Assembly (NCBI RefSeq): GCF_001013475.1
Contig: NZ_JZEF01000003.1
Location: forward strand, 712,956 to 776,955
Direction: 5' to 3'
DNA: 64,000 nucleotides
DNA from: Xanthomonas arboricola pv. juglandis
GTDB lineage: Bacteria; Pseudomonadota; Gammaproteobacteria; Xanthomonadales; Xanthomonadaceae
Below the pieces are notes generated by a model, which did no database searches, had not been told where the DNA came from, and saw only the letters and a program-made list of their open reading frames with translations. Shown piece by piece: positions 12,581 through 21,064 of this stretch. How positions within the stretch are numbered: the first letter of the stretch is position 1; each line of letters opens with the position of its first letter. Made by a program: the position numbers and the translations under genes.

Positions 12581-12749
12581 CGCAGGCACTGAGGGAAGTG
12601 GGATCGGCAGACTAGCATTCGCCGCCGTGGCAACCACATGTGCAGCGCCGACTGCCGCGACGGTGTTGGGGCTACGTCCATGCGCGCGCCGCAACGCATG
12701 GCAATGCCATTGGACCGCCCCGGCATGCGCGGGGCGGTCCAGGGGTCAA

Positions 12750-14243
12750 TCAGCAGCAGCCATGCCCGCCATGACGGGTGCCGCTATCGGCCGCCACCGG
12801 CGAGCCGCTGGTCTCGCCGCGCAGGCAGGCGGCGTGGTGCTCGGCGATCACCTTGGACACGCAGGCCGTGACCCGTTTGCCCATCGGGATATGCAGGAAC
12901 TCGTTGGGGCCATGCGCATTGGAATGCGGGCCGAGCACGCCGGTGATCATGAACTGCGCGCCGGGGAACTTCTCGCCCAGCATGCCCATGAACGGGATCG
13001 AGCCGCCTTCGCCCATATACATCGCCGGCTTGTCGAAGAACGCCAGGCTGGCGTCGTCGATGGCTTTTGCCAGCCATGGCGCCATCTCGGGTGCATTCCA
13101 GCCCGATGAGGCCTTTTCCAGTTCCAGCGTCACCTGTGCGCCGTTGGGTGGGTCGCGCAGCAAGGCCTCTTTCAGCAGTTCGCCACAGGCCTTGCCGTCG
13201 GCGGTCGGCGGCAGGCGCAGCGACAGCTTCACCGCGGTCTGCGGACGCAGCACGTTGCCGGCCGACGCCAGCGGCGGCATGCCATCCACACCGGTGATCG
13301 ACAGCGCCGGGCGCCAGGTGCGGTTCAATACCAGCTCGGTGAGGTCGTCATGCATCGGCACCAGGCCATCGACCATCGGGAACTTGTCGAAGATGGCGGT
13401 ATCCAGCGTCGCCGCCGCGGCCTTGGCCTGCGCCAGCCGTTCGGCCGGCACCTGCACATGCAACCCATCCAGCAGGATGCGGCCGCTGGCTTCGTCCTCG
13501 ATCCGCGACAGCAACTGACGCAGCAGGCGGAAGCTGGATGGCACCACGCCGGAGGCATCGCCCGAATGCACGCCTTCCTCCAGCACCTTCACGCTCAGGT
13601 TGCCGCCGGTCAGCCCTCGCAGCGAGGTGGTGCACCACAGCTGTTCATAGTTGCCGCAGCCCGAATCCAGGCACACCACCAGCGATGGCTTGCCGATGCG
13701 TGCGGCCAGATGGTCGACATAGGCCGGCAGGTCGTAGCTGCCGGATTCCTCGCAGGCCTCGATCAGCACCACGCAGCGCGCATGCGGCAGGCCCTGGGTG
13801 CGCAGCGCCAGTACCGCCGCCAGCGAACCGAAGATCGCATAGCCATCGTCGGCGCCACCGCGGCCGTACAACTTGTCGTCGCGCAGCACCGGCTCCCATG
13901 GGCCGAGGTCCGCATCCCAGCCGGTCATTTCCGGCTGCTTGTCCAGGTGGCCGTACAGCAGCACGGTGTCGTCGCCCGACTCGGCACCGGTTGCCGGAAT
14001 CTCGATAAAGATCAACGGCGTGCGGCCTTCCAGGCGCACCACCTCGACCTGCATGCCCTCGATCGCCTGCGCGCGCGCCCAGGTTTCCATCAGGGTGACC
14101 GCCTGCTCCATATAGCCGTGCGCAACCCAGTCGGCGTCGAACATCGGCGATTTATTGGGAATGCGGATGTAATCGACCAATTGCGGGACGATCTCGCGGT
14201 CCCAGGTGTCGCTGATGAATTGGTCGATCTTGGCGCTGTCCAT
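12750..14243 (-). CDS. M20 family metallopeptidase (dipeptidase)
   Basis: 497-residue M20 peptidase of the carnosinase-like branch, probably a cytoplasmic di- or tripeptidase. Metal-site residues are visible: His99 and Asp101 in YGHLDKQPE, Asp132/133 in GGADDG and Glu165/166 in CEESGS. A dimerisation-type insertion follows in the middle. ATG 14243 is preceded by a GGAG at good spacing, so it is preferred over an in-frame start ten codons upstream. There is no signal peptide. The substrate cannot be told from sequence. Confidence 0.9.
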   Translation of the reverse strand: MDSAKIDQFISDTWDREIVPQLVDYIRIPNKSPMFDADWVAHGYMEQAVTLMETWARAQAIEGMQVEVVRLEGRTPLIFIEIPATGAESGDDTVLLYGHLDKQPEMTGWDADLGPWEPVLRDDKLYGRGGADDGYAIFGSLAAVLALRTQGLPHARCVVLIEACEESGSYDLPAYVDHLAARIGKPSLVVCLDSGCGNYEQLWCTTSLRGLTGGNLSVKVLEEGVHSGDASGVVPSSFRLLRQLLSRIEDEASGRILLDGLHVQVPAERLAQAKAAAATLDTAIFDKFPMVDGLVPMHDDLTELVLNRTWRPALSITGVDGMPPLASAGNVLRPQTAVKLSLRLPPTADGKACGELLKEALLRDPPNGAQVTLELEKASSGWNAPEMAPWLAKAIDDASLAFFDKPAMYMGEGGSIPFMGMLGEKFPGAQFMITGVLGPHSNAHGPNEFLHIPMGKRVTACVSKVIAEHHAACLRGETSGSPVAADSGTRHGGHGCC

Positions 14244-14442
14244 GGAGACTCCGAATACGTGACGTAACGGCACATTCTACGCCCGTGCCTGGGGGTAGGT
14301 ATTTCCCTACAAGGCGGCGCGCAGTTCACCGGCTGTGTGAAAAGTTCGTTGGCGATAGGATTGCTGCATGTGGCGCGGGACACTGGCTCCGCCGGCAGGA
14401 ATGCTGGCTAGGACCATCACCCAAGCCACAAGGAGCGTTGCA

Positions 14443-14775
14443 ATGAAGTCATTTACCGTAGCCCTGAAGTCCCTGCTACTGGCGTTGCTGTTGTCCTCGA
14501 ATGCGTATGCACTCGACAAGGTCGATATCAACACCGCGTCTGCTGAGGAATTGGACAAGGTGCTGACGAACGTCGGGCGATCAAAAGCCGAGGCAATCGT
14601 CGAGCACCGTCAGGCAAACGGTCCCTTCAAAAGTGCCGAGGAACTGGCACTGGTCAAGGGCATCGGACTCAAGACGGTCGAACGGAATCGAGACCTCATC
14701 GAAGTAGGAGCCACGATGGCTCCCGCCAAGAAGGCTGCCAAGGGGGCGGCGGTGAAACCGGTGGGACGGCGTTAA
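14443..14775 (+). CDS. ComEA-like helix-hairpin-helix protein
   Basis: 110-residue protein with a signal peptide (residues 1-23) and a ComEA-type helix-hairpin-helix region (about 27-88: VDINTASAEEL then VKGIGLKTVE). The C-terminus is basic (AKKAAKGAAVKP). Related proteins bind incoming DNA in the periplasm during natural transformation. Start ATG 14443 has an AAGGAG eleven bases upstream. A strong terminator-like hairpin lies about 100 bases downstream. No other competence gene is adjacent. DNA uptake is inferred from family. Confidence 0.88.
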   Translation: MKSFTVALKSLLLALLLSSNAYALDKVDINTASAEELDKVLTNVGRSKAEAIVEHRQANGPFKSAEELALVKGIGLKTVERNRDLIEVGATMAPAKKAAKGAAVKPVGRR

Positions 14776-14877
14776 TGGGAAAGGATCCGAGATACGGTTC
14801 GACGCGAGGATGCGTGGCCGCAACCTAACTGGACAGGATGTCCGGGGGATGGCTGGATGCCGACAAGGACGTGGAAT

Positions 14878-14921
14878 CGCCCGGTGTTGCACTTGGATGT
14901 GCAGCCGGGCGTTTTTCGTTT
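14878..14921 (+). terminator. Intrinsic terminator after the ComEA-like gene
   Basis: Stem CGCCCGG (14878-14884) with CCGGGCG (14905-14911), plus an inner TGCAC/GTGCA stem, followed by TTTTTCGTTTT. Confidence 0.75.
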
Positions 14922-15121
14922 TGGGCCCGCGTGGGTCGCGAGCGCACGCAAACATCGGTGACGTTGGGAAACCAGCGCACGCCGCATGAAGCGCTACTCA
15001 CTCCGTGAGGCACTAGCCGCTTCGTAGGTCTCGGCCACACCCTCCAGTTGGCTTGGCATCGAGGCTAAGGCACATCAGCAGCCCTGAAGCACCGCATGAC
15101 GGCTTGGCGCCGCGCTTGCGG

Positions 15122-15127
15122 CACAAT
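15122..15127 (+). promoter_or_regulatory. Candidate -10 element placing the start at the hutD-like ATG
   Basis: CACAAT ends six bases before the ATG at 15134, so transcription would begin at the start codon (leaderless mRNA). There is no Shine-Dalgarno sequence before the ATG. The rest of the gap 14776-15133 holds the terminator above and no gene that I can see. Confidence 0.35.
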
Positions 15128-15133
15128 GCGCCC

Positions 15134-15964
15134 ATGCAGCTGACAGACCTGAGCAGCCGGGTGATTCCGGCCACCGAGTACCGCCGTGAGCGGTGGCGCA
15201 ATCAATTGGGCTGGACGCGCGAGATCCTGCGTCTCGGCGACGCCGATGCGTGGTCGCTACGCCTGTCGATCGCCGAGATCGAGCAGGACGCGGCGTTTTC
15301 CGCATTCCCGGGCATCGATCGCGAGCTGGTGCTGTTACACGGCAATGGCATGCGGCTGCAGTTTGGCGATGCTGCCAGCGGTAGGGGCAGCGACACCGAC
15401 ACAAGCACAGGCAACGACACCAGCACAGGCACCGGGACCGGCACCGGTGCAGGCATTGGCATCGGCACGGCTACTAGCGGCGGCGTCAGCAAAAGCGATA
15501 GTGGCAATGGCAATGGCAATGGCAATAAGGGCAGTGGCGCTGACCAGGGCGTCCATGACGCCAGCGCCGGCGCCGGTGGCGATGGCAATGTCAATGTTCC
15601 TGGCAGCAGTCATCGCAGCTGCGAGTTGCTGCCGCCGCACCAGCGCGTCCGATTCGCAGGCGAGGAAACGGTACATGCGACGTTGCTCGACGGGCCGACC
15701 CAGGATTTCAACCTGATGTGGCGGCGCGATCTGGTGCAGACCGAACTGCTGCACCGGCCGCTGGTCGGCACCATGCTGTTTTTCGCCGACCCGGGCAGCG
15801 CCTGGGCGATCCACCTGCTGGCAGGCCAGGCCAGCTTTGGGCGCGAGAGTGGCCTGCCACCGTTGGCTGCCGGCGATACCGCGTGGCTGAGTGCCTCCAC
15901 GCGCAGCCGCTATGTGCTCGATGGCGGCGGCGAGCTGCTGGCGATCCGGGTGAGCCCGGTCTAG
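15134..15964 (+). CDS. HutD/Ves family protein with a low-complexity insertion
   Basis: 276-residue cupin-like HutD-family protein; the family is usually about 190-200 residues. Residues 1-78 and about 160-276 carry the recognisable family sequence, including LPPHQRVRFAGE and a C-terminal QASFGRESG segment. Between them lies about 80 residues of Gly/Ser/Thr/Asn/Asp-rich sequence made of repeated dipeptides (TG, GN), encoded by in-frame hexanucleotide-like repeats at 15365-15600. The frame is intact through the insert. HutD proteins are linked to histidine utilisation in some bacteria, but no hut gene is nearby, so the role is uncertain. Confidence 0.8.
   Translation: MQLTDLSSRVIPATEYRRERWRNQLGWTREILRLGDADAWSLRLSIAEIEQDAAFSAFPGIDRELVLLHGNGMRLQFGDAASGRGSDTDTSTGNDTSTGTGTGTGAGIGIGTATSGGVSKSDSGNGNGNGNKGSGADQGVHDASAGAGGDGNVNVPGSSHRSCELLPPHQRVRFAGEETVHATLLDGPTQDFNLMWRRDLVQTELLHRPLVGTMLFFADPGSAWAIHLLAGQASFGRESGLPPLAAGDTAWLSASTRSRYVLDGGGELLAIRVSPV
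15365..15600 (+). repeat. In-frame simple-sequence expansion inside the hutD-like gene
   Basis: Runs of degenerate GGCACC/GGCATC and a (GGCAAT)3-4 block encode the Gly-rich insert. Units are multiples of three bases, so copy-number change would keep the frame. Confidence 0.75.
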
Positions 15965-16117
15965 GGCGTTTCACGTATCCGCAAGCAGATCGCACCCCCG
16001 CGGCACGCGCCCGGATGCGTTCGTGTCAATGCAGACAAGCGACGGCATCGCTGTGCCACCTGGCTAGGGAACAGTGCATGGGCCGGGAGTGGTTCCGGCA
16101 ATTCCAGGGGGAAATCA

Positions 16118-16783
16118 ATGAGTACCATCAGCTCGGTCGGAGCCGGCTACGTCGCCTACCCGTCCTATGCAAGCCGAAGCGCGAGCACCGGCAACAGCGC
16201 GTCCGCCGCGCAGGCGGAAAAAACCAATCCGCTGACACAGTTGTTCAAATCCATCGATAGCGACAGCGATGGCAGCCTGACCGCGTCCGAGCTGTCGACC
16301 GCGCTGTCGTCCAATAGCGATGACGACAGCAAGATCGACATCGACGGGCTGCTGAGCATGCTCGATCAGGATGGCGGCGGCACTGTCAGCGAGAGCGAAC
16401 TGGCGCAGGCCTTGCCGCCGCCTCCGCCACCGCCGGGTGAGCAAGGACAGGATGTGCAGTCGTTGTTTGCCGGCCTGGACAGCGATGGCGACGACAGTGT
16501 CAGCAGCGGTGAATTGAGCACACTGGTCAATGGCGACAGTGCGTCGAGCACGCAGCTGCTGGACCTGCTCGACAGCGACAAGAGCGGGGCGCTCAGTCTG
16601 CAGGAGCTGCAGGAGGCGATGCAGCCGCGCGATCCGCCACCGCGACCGCCGTCATCGGCCGATGCATCCAGCAGCGACGGCACGCAGCAGGCCTATGCAG
16701 CGTTGGTGCAGATGGCCGTGGGGCAGTACCGCAGCATTGGCGGCAGCGCGACAACGAGCAATCTGGTCGATCTGGCAGCGTAA
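16118..16783 (+). CDS. Four-EF-hand calcium-binding protein
   Basis: 221-residue protein with no signal peptide. Four canonical EF-hand loops begin at D47, D83, D121 and D152, each ending in Glu at loop position 12, arranged as two pairs. The pairs are separated by a run of eight prolines (100-107), and another proline-rich stretch follows the fourth loop. The first 35 residues are Ser/Ala/Tyr-rich. The start follows a GGGGGAAA-type ribosome-binding site. Calcium binding is well supported by motif; whether it buffers calcium, signals or is secreted without a Sec signal is unknown. Confidence 0.87.
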   Translation: MSTISSVGAGYVAYPSYASRSASTGNSASAAQAEKTNPLTQLFKSIDSDSDGSLTASELSTALSSNSDDDSKIDIDGLLSMLDQDGGGTVSESELAQALPPPPPPPGEQGQDVQSLFAGLDSDGDDSVSSGELSTLVNGDSASSTQLLDLLDSDKSGALSLQELQEAMQPRDPPPRPPSSADASSSDGTQQAYAALVQMAVGQYRSIGGSATTSNLVDLAA

Positions 16784-17272
16784 CGCGGTATCGAGCGATA
16801 ACGGGGACGCCGGGGCGTAGCGGTGTATCCAGCGCGCGCGGTGCAGCGAGGGTGCTGCATGCCTTGTCGATGCAGCACCGCGTTGGAAAGAGACTTCGTC
16901 GCGGGAGGCGTCGGACCAAAGACTGCTTCTGGCACCGCGGATGCATCACTGGATGCGCCTTCTGTGAAGTCCGGCTGTGAACTACTGCTTTCTTCTTGGG
17001 GCAACGCGGCTGTGAGCGCTGGGCAACGCGATTGCTTTTTTTTCGCCATTGGCCGCTGACAGAGGCCACAAGCGGTTGTCAGCGGCCGACAACGGTCAGA
17101 AGCATCGGGAAGGGCAGATGACTGCAGCAACGGCGCGCAGTCCTGGATCAGCCGGTGTGTTTAGCGCGCAGCCACTGCAAGCTGGGATGCTGCGGATTTC
17201 AGTACCAGACGTGCTGCTGGCACCTGCGTAATCGTTTTTTTGATCGCTTTTGGCAGTGCCGCACGCGATGGT
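16784..17272. other. Noncoding gap between convergent genes with two hairpins
   Basis: No convincing gene in 489 bases. Two perfect 10-base inverted repeats are present: GGTGCTGCAT/ATGCAGCACC (16851-16860, 16870-16879, 9-base loop) and GGCCGCTGAC/GTCAGCGGCC (17051-17060, 17078-17087, 17-base loop). A run of eight or more T lies near 17036-17043. These could end transcripts from either side. Confidence 0.5.
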
Positions 17273-19051
17273 TCAGTACACGTCGCGGCGATAGCGCCCG
17301 TTGCGTAGTAGTTCCTGTCTGACGTCGGCTCCGAGGATGCAATCCAGCGTGCGGTCGAGTTCGGGCGCCATACCACGCAGGCTGCCACAGACGTAGATGC
17401 AGGCGCCTTGATCGATCCAATGACGCAGGCGGTCGGCGGCTGCGGCCAGTGCGTGTTGGACGTAATGCGGTGGCTGTGGTTGATCGCGCGAGTAGACAAG
17501 ATCCATGCGCTCGATCCAGCCATCCTGCTGCCACTGCTGCAGCTCGTCGGCATACAGCGTGTCGTGCGCGGCATTGCGTTCGCCGAACAGCAGCCAGTTA
17601 CGCCGCGCGCCGGCTGCGATGCGTGCACGCAGATGGGCGCGCAGGCCGGCGATGCCGGTGCCGTTGCCGATCAGCAGCATCGGCTGGTCGGGTGCGGGTG
17701 GGTGGAAGCCGGGGTTGCTGCGCAAGCGCAGCGCGATGGCTGCGCCGATCGGTGCATGCACGCAGAGCCAGCCGCTACCCAGCCCCAGGTTGCCGTCGGC
17801 GTGCCGATGCTCGCGCACCAGCAGTTCGGCATGGCCTTCCTCGGGAATGGATGCGAGCGAATAGTCGCGATGGGGCAGGGTGACCAAACTACGCACCAAC
17901 GCATCTGCGTCCAGTGGTGAAGTTGTGCTCGTGGCTGTTCCCGTAGCTGTATCAGTGCCTTTACCTGTGTCCGTAATTGGATCGATTTTGACTTCGACTT
18001 CGGCATCGGCATCGGCATCGGCATCGGCGCCAGCGCAAGCACCAGCACTATCGCTGAGGCTGGCACCGGCACCCACATCGATACCGAGAGCGGCATCGGT
18101 ATCGACGGGAAGTTGCGCGCCGCCGAGCCAGTCGCGCAGGGTCCGGCCGTCGATGCGCTGTGCGCCATCGCGTTGGTTGCGCTGCAGCCAGCATTCCACC
18201 GCATCGGGGGCGTGACGCGGTGCGATCTCCGCGATATCGCCTGCGCTCCACTGCGGCAATGCGCCATCGCATGGCGTCAGGCGCAGCCGGTAAATCGGCG
18301 CACCCGCACTGCCGGGATTGACGTGGACACGTTCGCGTAGCTGCCAGGTGGTGTAGGTCGGCAGGCTCCAGTCGGGTTGCGTCGCCAGTGCGGGCGCCAG
18401 TTCCGCCAGACAGTGTTGCCAGTGCTGCAGGGCGTTGGGGTCAGCGTTATCGACCTCGATGCGTTCGAACAGGCGAGTGGCGCCGCGCGCCTGCAGGCGA
18501 TCGTCGAGGCGCCGGCCGAACGCGCAGTAGTGCGCGTAACCACGGTCGCCGAGCGCCAGCACCGCGTACTGCACGGCCGTCAGATCCTGCGCATCGCCGG
18601 CCAGCCAATCGCGCTCGGCTGCTTGCGCATGGTCGGGCGCATCGCCCTCACCGGTGGTGCTGACGATGCACAGCAGCCGCGGCACGCGTGCGAGTTGATC
18701 GCTGTCGACGGCTTCGATCGGCAGCGCATGCGCGCCGACGCCTGCCGATTGCAACGCGGCAACGCTGCGTTGCGCCAGTTCACGCGCAAATCCGGTCTGG
18801 CTTGCCCAGACGATCAACACGCCGCTGGCGTCTGCGCGTTGTGCGCCGACGCGCTTGCGAGCACGCAGCAGCACGACCGCACACAGGCCTAGATACAGCG
18901 CCAGGCCGAGTGTGGCCAGTTGCCAACGATGCGGCGTGGGTGCGCTCCACCATGCGCCCTCATGCAGGCCGGCTAGCCAGCCGGCGATGACCGCAAGCGC
19001 CAGCAGAACCAGCCCGTTGCCCAGCCACACGCGTGAGGTGGCGCTGCTCAT
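17273..19051 (-). CDS. Membrane-anchored flavodoxin/FNR reductase (sulfite-reductase alpha-like)
   Basis: 592-residue diflavin reductase. Two N-terminal membrane helices (about 10-26 and 44-62) end in a basic RARKR stretch, placing the rest in the cytoplasm. A flavodoxin-like FMN domain (about 75-215, with WASQTGFA and STTGEGD) is followed by a FAD/NADP-binding FNR domain (MLLIGNGTGIAG near 462, CGSLRGMAPELD near 552). A low-complexity Asp/Ala/Thr insert lies at about residues 315-380 in the connecting region. In related proteins the PepSY membrane domain is fused; here it is a separate gene five genes upstream. The start overlaps apbE by four bases. Probably donates NADPH electrons to a membrane partner. 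Confidence 0.85.
   Translation of the reverse strand: MSSATSRVWLGNGLVLLALAVIAGWLAGLHEGAWWSAPTPHRWQLATLGLALYLGLCAVVLLRARKRVGAQRADASGVLIVWASQTGFARELAQRSVAALQSAGVGAHALPIEAVDSDQLARVPRLLCIVSTTGEGDAPDHAQAAERDWLAGDAQDLTAVQYAVLALGDRGYAHYCAFGRRLDDRLQARGATRLFERIEVDNADPNALQHWQHCLAELAPALATQPDWSLPTYTTWQLRERVHVNPGSAGAPIYRLRLTPCDGALPQWSAGDIAEIAPRHAPDAVECWLQRNQRDGAQRIDGRTLRDWLGGAQLPVDTDAALGIDVGAGASLSDSAGACAGADADADADAEVEVKIDPITDTGKGTDTATGTATSTTSPLDADALVRSLVTLPHRDYSLASIPEEGHAELLVREHRHADGNLGLGSGWLCVHAPIGAAIALRLRSNPGFHPPAPDQPMLLIGNGTGIAGLRAHLRARIAAGARRNWLLFGERNAAHDTLYADELQQWQQDGWIERMDLVYSRDQPQPPHYVQHALAAAADRLRHWIDQGACIYVCGSLRGMAPELDRTLDCILGADVRQELLRNGRYRRDVY
18001..18024 (-). repeat. Hexanucleotide repeat encoding (Asp-Ala)n
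   Basis: Four perfect CGGCAT units on the plus strand, read as alternating Asp and Ala on the minus strand, inside the flavoprotein insert. Confidence 0.8.
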
Positions 19052-20022
19052 GACGCGGACAGGTGGCGTTCGAATGCCGGGCTCATGGATTCGAGCAGGA
19101 TGCCGTCCTTGCGTGCCAGGAATCGCACGGCCAGTTCCGCCTTGCGCGCATGGGTAAGACCGGCATCGACGCCAAGCACGGTCATCGCGGTGGCCCAGGC
19201 ATCGGCCTGCATCGCATCGGGCGCGAGTACGGTGACCGCCGCAGGGGCATGCGGAACGGGCGCGCCGGTGCGTGGGTCGAAGGTGTGCGTGTAGCGCGTG
19301 CCGTCGGCATCGAAGCGGTGCCAGCGATCGCCGGAGGTGGCGACCGCCAGGCCGTCCAGCACCAGCACGCGTGCCGGCAGCGCGCTACCGGCATCTTCGT
19401 CGGGGGCGGATTCGACCAGCACGCGCCACGCGCTGGCATCGGGCTTGCGTCCGTAGCCGAACAATTCGCCGCCGACCTCGATCAATGCACTGTCGATACC
19501 CGACTGCAGCAATGCGCGATGCACGCAGTCCACACCGAAGCCCTTGGCGATGCCGGACAGATCCAGCGCCGCTGCGCCCGGCTGCAGCACACGCCTGCCA
19601 TTCAGCTGCAGGCGTTGCCAGCCGCAACGCAGGCTCGCCAATGCGATCGCCTGCGCTTCCGGCACGCGCTGGCGCGTGTCCGCCGCGCCGAAGCCCCATA
19701 GCTCGACCATCGGGCCGACGGTGGGGTCGAAGGCACCCTCGCTGGCCTGTGCGATCTCCAATGCTGCGCTCAGCACTGCGTGGAATTCGTCCGGCAGGTG
19801 GTGCCAGCTGCCCGCCGGTGCGCGGTTGTAACGGCTGATATCCGAATCGGCCTCCCAGGTACTCATCTGCGCGACCACACGATTCAGCGCGGTCTGGATG
19901 CACGCATGCAAGGGGTGCAGATCGCGCCCGCGCGGCGCCACCAGCTTCACGCTCCAGGTGGTGCCCATGCTGCGGCCGCCGAGCGTGGCAATGGCGTGGT
20001 CGGCGGAAGACGATGCGGACAT
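19048..20022 (-). CDS. apbE: FAD:protein FMN transferase ApbE
   Basis: Attaches FMN from FAD covalently to a threonine of target proteins with a Dxx(S/T)GxT motif. The 324-residue protein shows the N-terminal RSMGTTWSV motif, the HTFDPRTGAPV motif and the metal-binding segment ADAWATA. The start is the first possible one, since a stop codon lies four codons upstream, and no signal peptide or lipobox is visible, although ApbE usually acts in the periplasm. It overlaps the flavoprotein gene by four bases and lies two genes below the DUF2271 candidate substrate. Confidence 0.93.
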   Translation of the reverse strand: MSASSSADHAIATLGGRSMGTTWSVKLVAPRGRDLHPLHACIQTALNRVVAQMSTWEADSDISRYNRAPAGSWHHLPDEFHAVLSAALEIAQASEGAFDPTVGPMVELWGFGAADTRQRVPEAQAIALASLRCGWQRLQLNGRRVLQPGAAALDLSGIAKGFGVDCVHRALLQSGIDSALIEVGGELFGYGRKPDASAWRVLVESAPDEDAGSALPARVLVLDGLAVATSGDRWHRFDADGTRYTHTFDPRTGAPVPHAPAAVTVLAPDAMQADAWATAMTVLGVDAGLTHARKAELAVRFLARKDGILLESMSPAFERHLSAS

Positions 20023-20089
20023 GGACGGATCTTATGAAGATGGGGCGGCAGGGTGCACGCTGCGTGCGCTCCTGCCGCGTGCCGGCAGA

Positions 20090-20893
20090 TTACTGCGGCA
20101 ACACTTCCAGGGTGGCGACATAGCCCAGGCGGCGCTGCTTGGCCTGCGGCAGCGAGGTCTTGGTGTCTTCGGTGGTGGTTTCCAGCCAGTACATGCCCGG
20201 CTCCGGCCAGGTCACGCTGAAGCCGCCCTTGGCATCGGTTTTGAGCTTGATCTCGTTCTGCGCATCGCGATAGCGGGTGCCGCCGCGCACGATCTCGATC
20301 TCCAGCCCGGCCGCCGGCTTGCCATCCAGCTGCAGCGTGAATTGCGCCGCTTCACCGGCGACCAGATCGTTGGGATGGGTCACCGGAATCAACTCGATGC
20401 CCTTGCCGGCGGGCTTGAAGACCGTGGTGGTCGGTGCACCGCGGGTGACGAAGGTCTCCACCCGGTTGAAGGACTGCGAAACCTGCAGATCCTGCGCGTT
20501 CTTCGGCACTTCAGTGGCGAAGCGGGCTTCGTCGCCACGCCAGCGCTTGGGCTTGCCGTCTTCCTTCCAGCTGGCGAACAGGCCGGCGTTGACGATGCTC
20601 AGCTTGTAGGTGCCGGGCTGGGTGAGCTGCAGGTCGAACACGCTGCGGTACTTGCCGGTGGCCGGATTTTCCGGCTTGAGCGCGCTGCCATCGGGTGCGG
20701 TGATGCTCATGTTATCCAGGCGCAGTGGCACGTGGTTGAAGTAGAACAGGTCGTTGGACACCGCTGCATCCACGGTGATCCACGGCGCCTCACCGGCGAT
20801 GACGGTCTGCGACGGCAGCAACCAGGCCTTGTGGGCGAGTGCGCTGAGCGGCAGTGCGGCGAGCATGGCGATCAGGACGAGCGAACGTTTCAT
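20090..20893 (-). CDS. DUF4198 family exported protein (metal-uptake type)
   Basis: 267-residue protein with a signal peptide of 20 residues ending ALA. Cleavage there would leave His21 as the mature N-terminus (HKAWLLPS), the pattern seen in NikK-like DUF4198 proteins where the amino-terminal histidine binds metal. The rest has Ig-like/carboxypeptidase-like beta sequence with two domains. Position between DUF2271 and apbE in an iron locus suggests a periplasmic metal-binding or delivery role. That is inference; the substrate is not known. Confidence 0.87.
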   Translation of the reverse strand: MKRSLVLIAMLAALPLSALAHKAWLLPSQTVIAGEAPWITVDAAVSNDLFYFNHVPLRLDNMSITAPDGSALKPENPATGKYRSVFDLQLTQPGTYKLSIVNAGLFASWKEDGKPKRWRGDEARFATEVPKNAQDLQVSQSFNRVETFVTRGAPTTTVFKPAGKGIELIPVTHPNDLVAGEAAQFTLQLDGKPAAGLEIEIVRGGTRYRDAQNEIKLKTDAKGGFSVTWPEPGMYWLETTTEDTKTSLPQAKQRRLGYVATLEVLPQ

Positions 20894-21064
20894 GACAACT
20901 CCTTGAAGGACGATGAGGACGGTGGGTCACGTGTCTGATCAGCGCGCAGGTATGGCGCTGCGTGGATGCGTGGAAAGCGAATGTGTCTGGCAACGCGATG
21001 CACTGCGCACCTGCGCCGTGGCCGGCCGCCGACGCTGCGCGCGGCCGCCACCAGCAGGCAATGC

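Noticed and set aside
15965-16117. HrpX-type PIP box before the EF-hand gene
   Set aside because: I looked for two TTCGB boxes about 15 bases apart; a TTCGT occurs but has no partner at the right spacing.
16823-17231. Small open frames in the gap after the EF-hand gene
   Set aside because: No supported start or family features; the region looks noncoding with hairpins.
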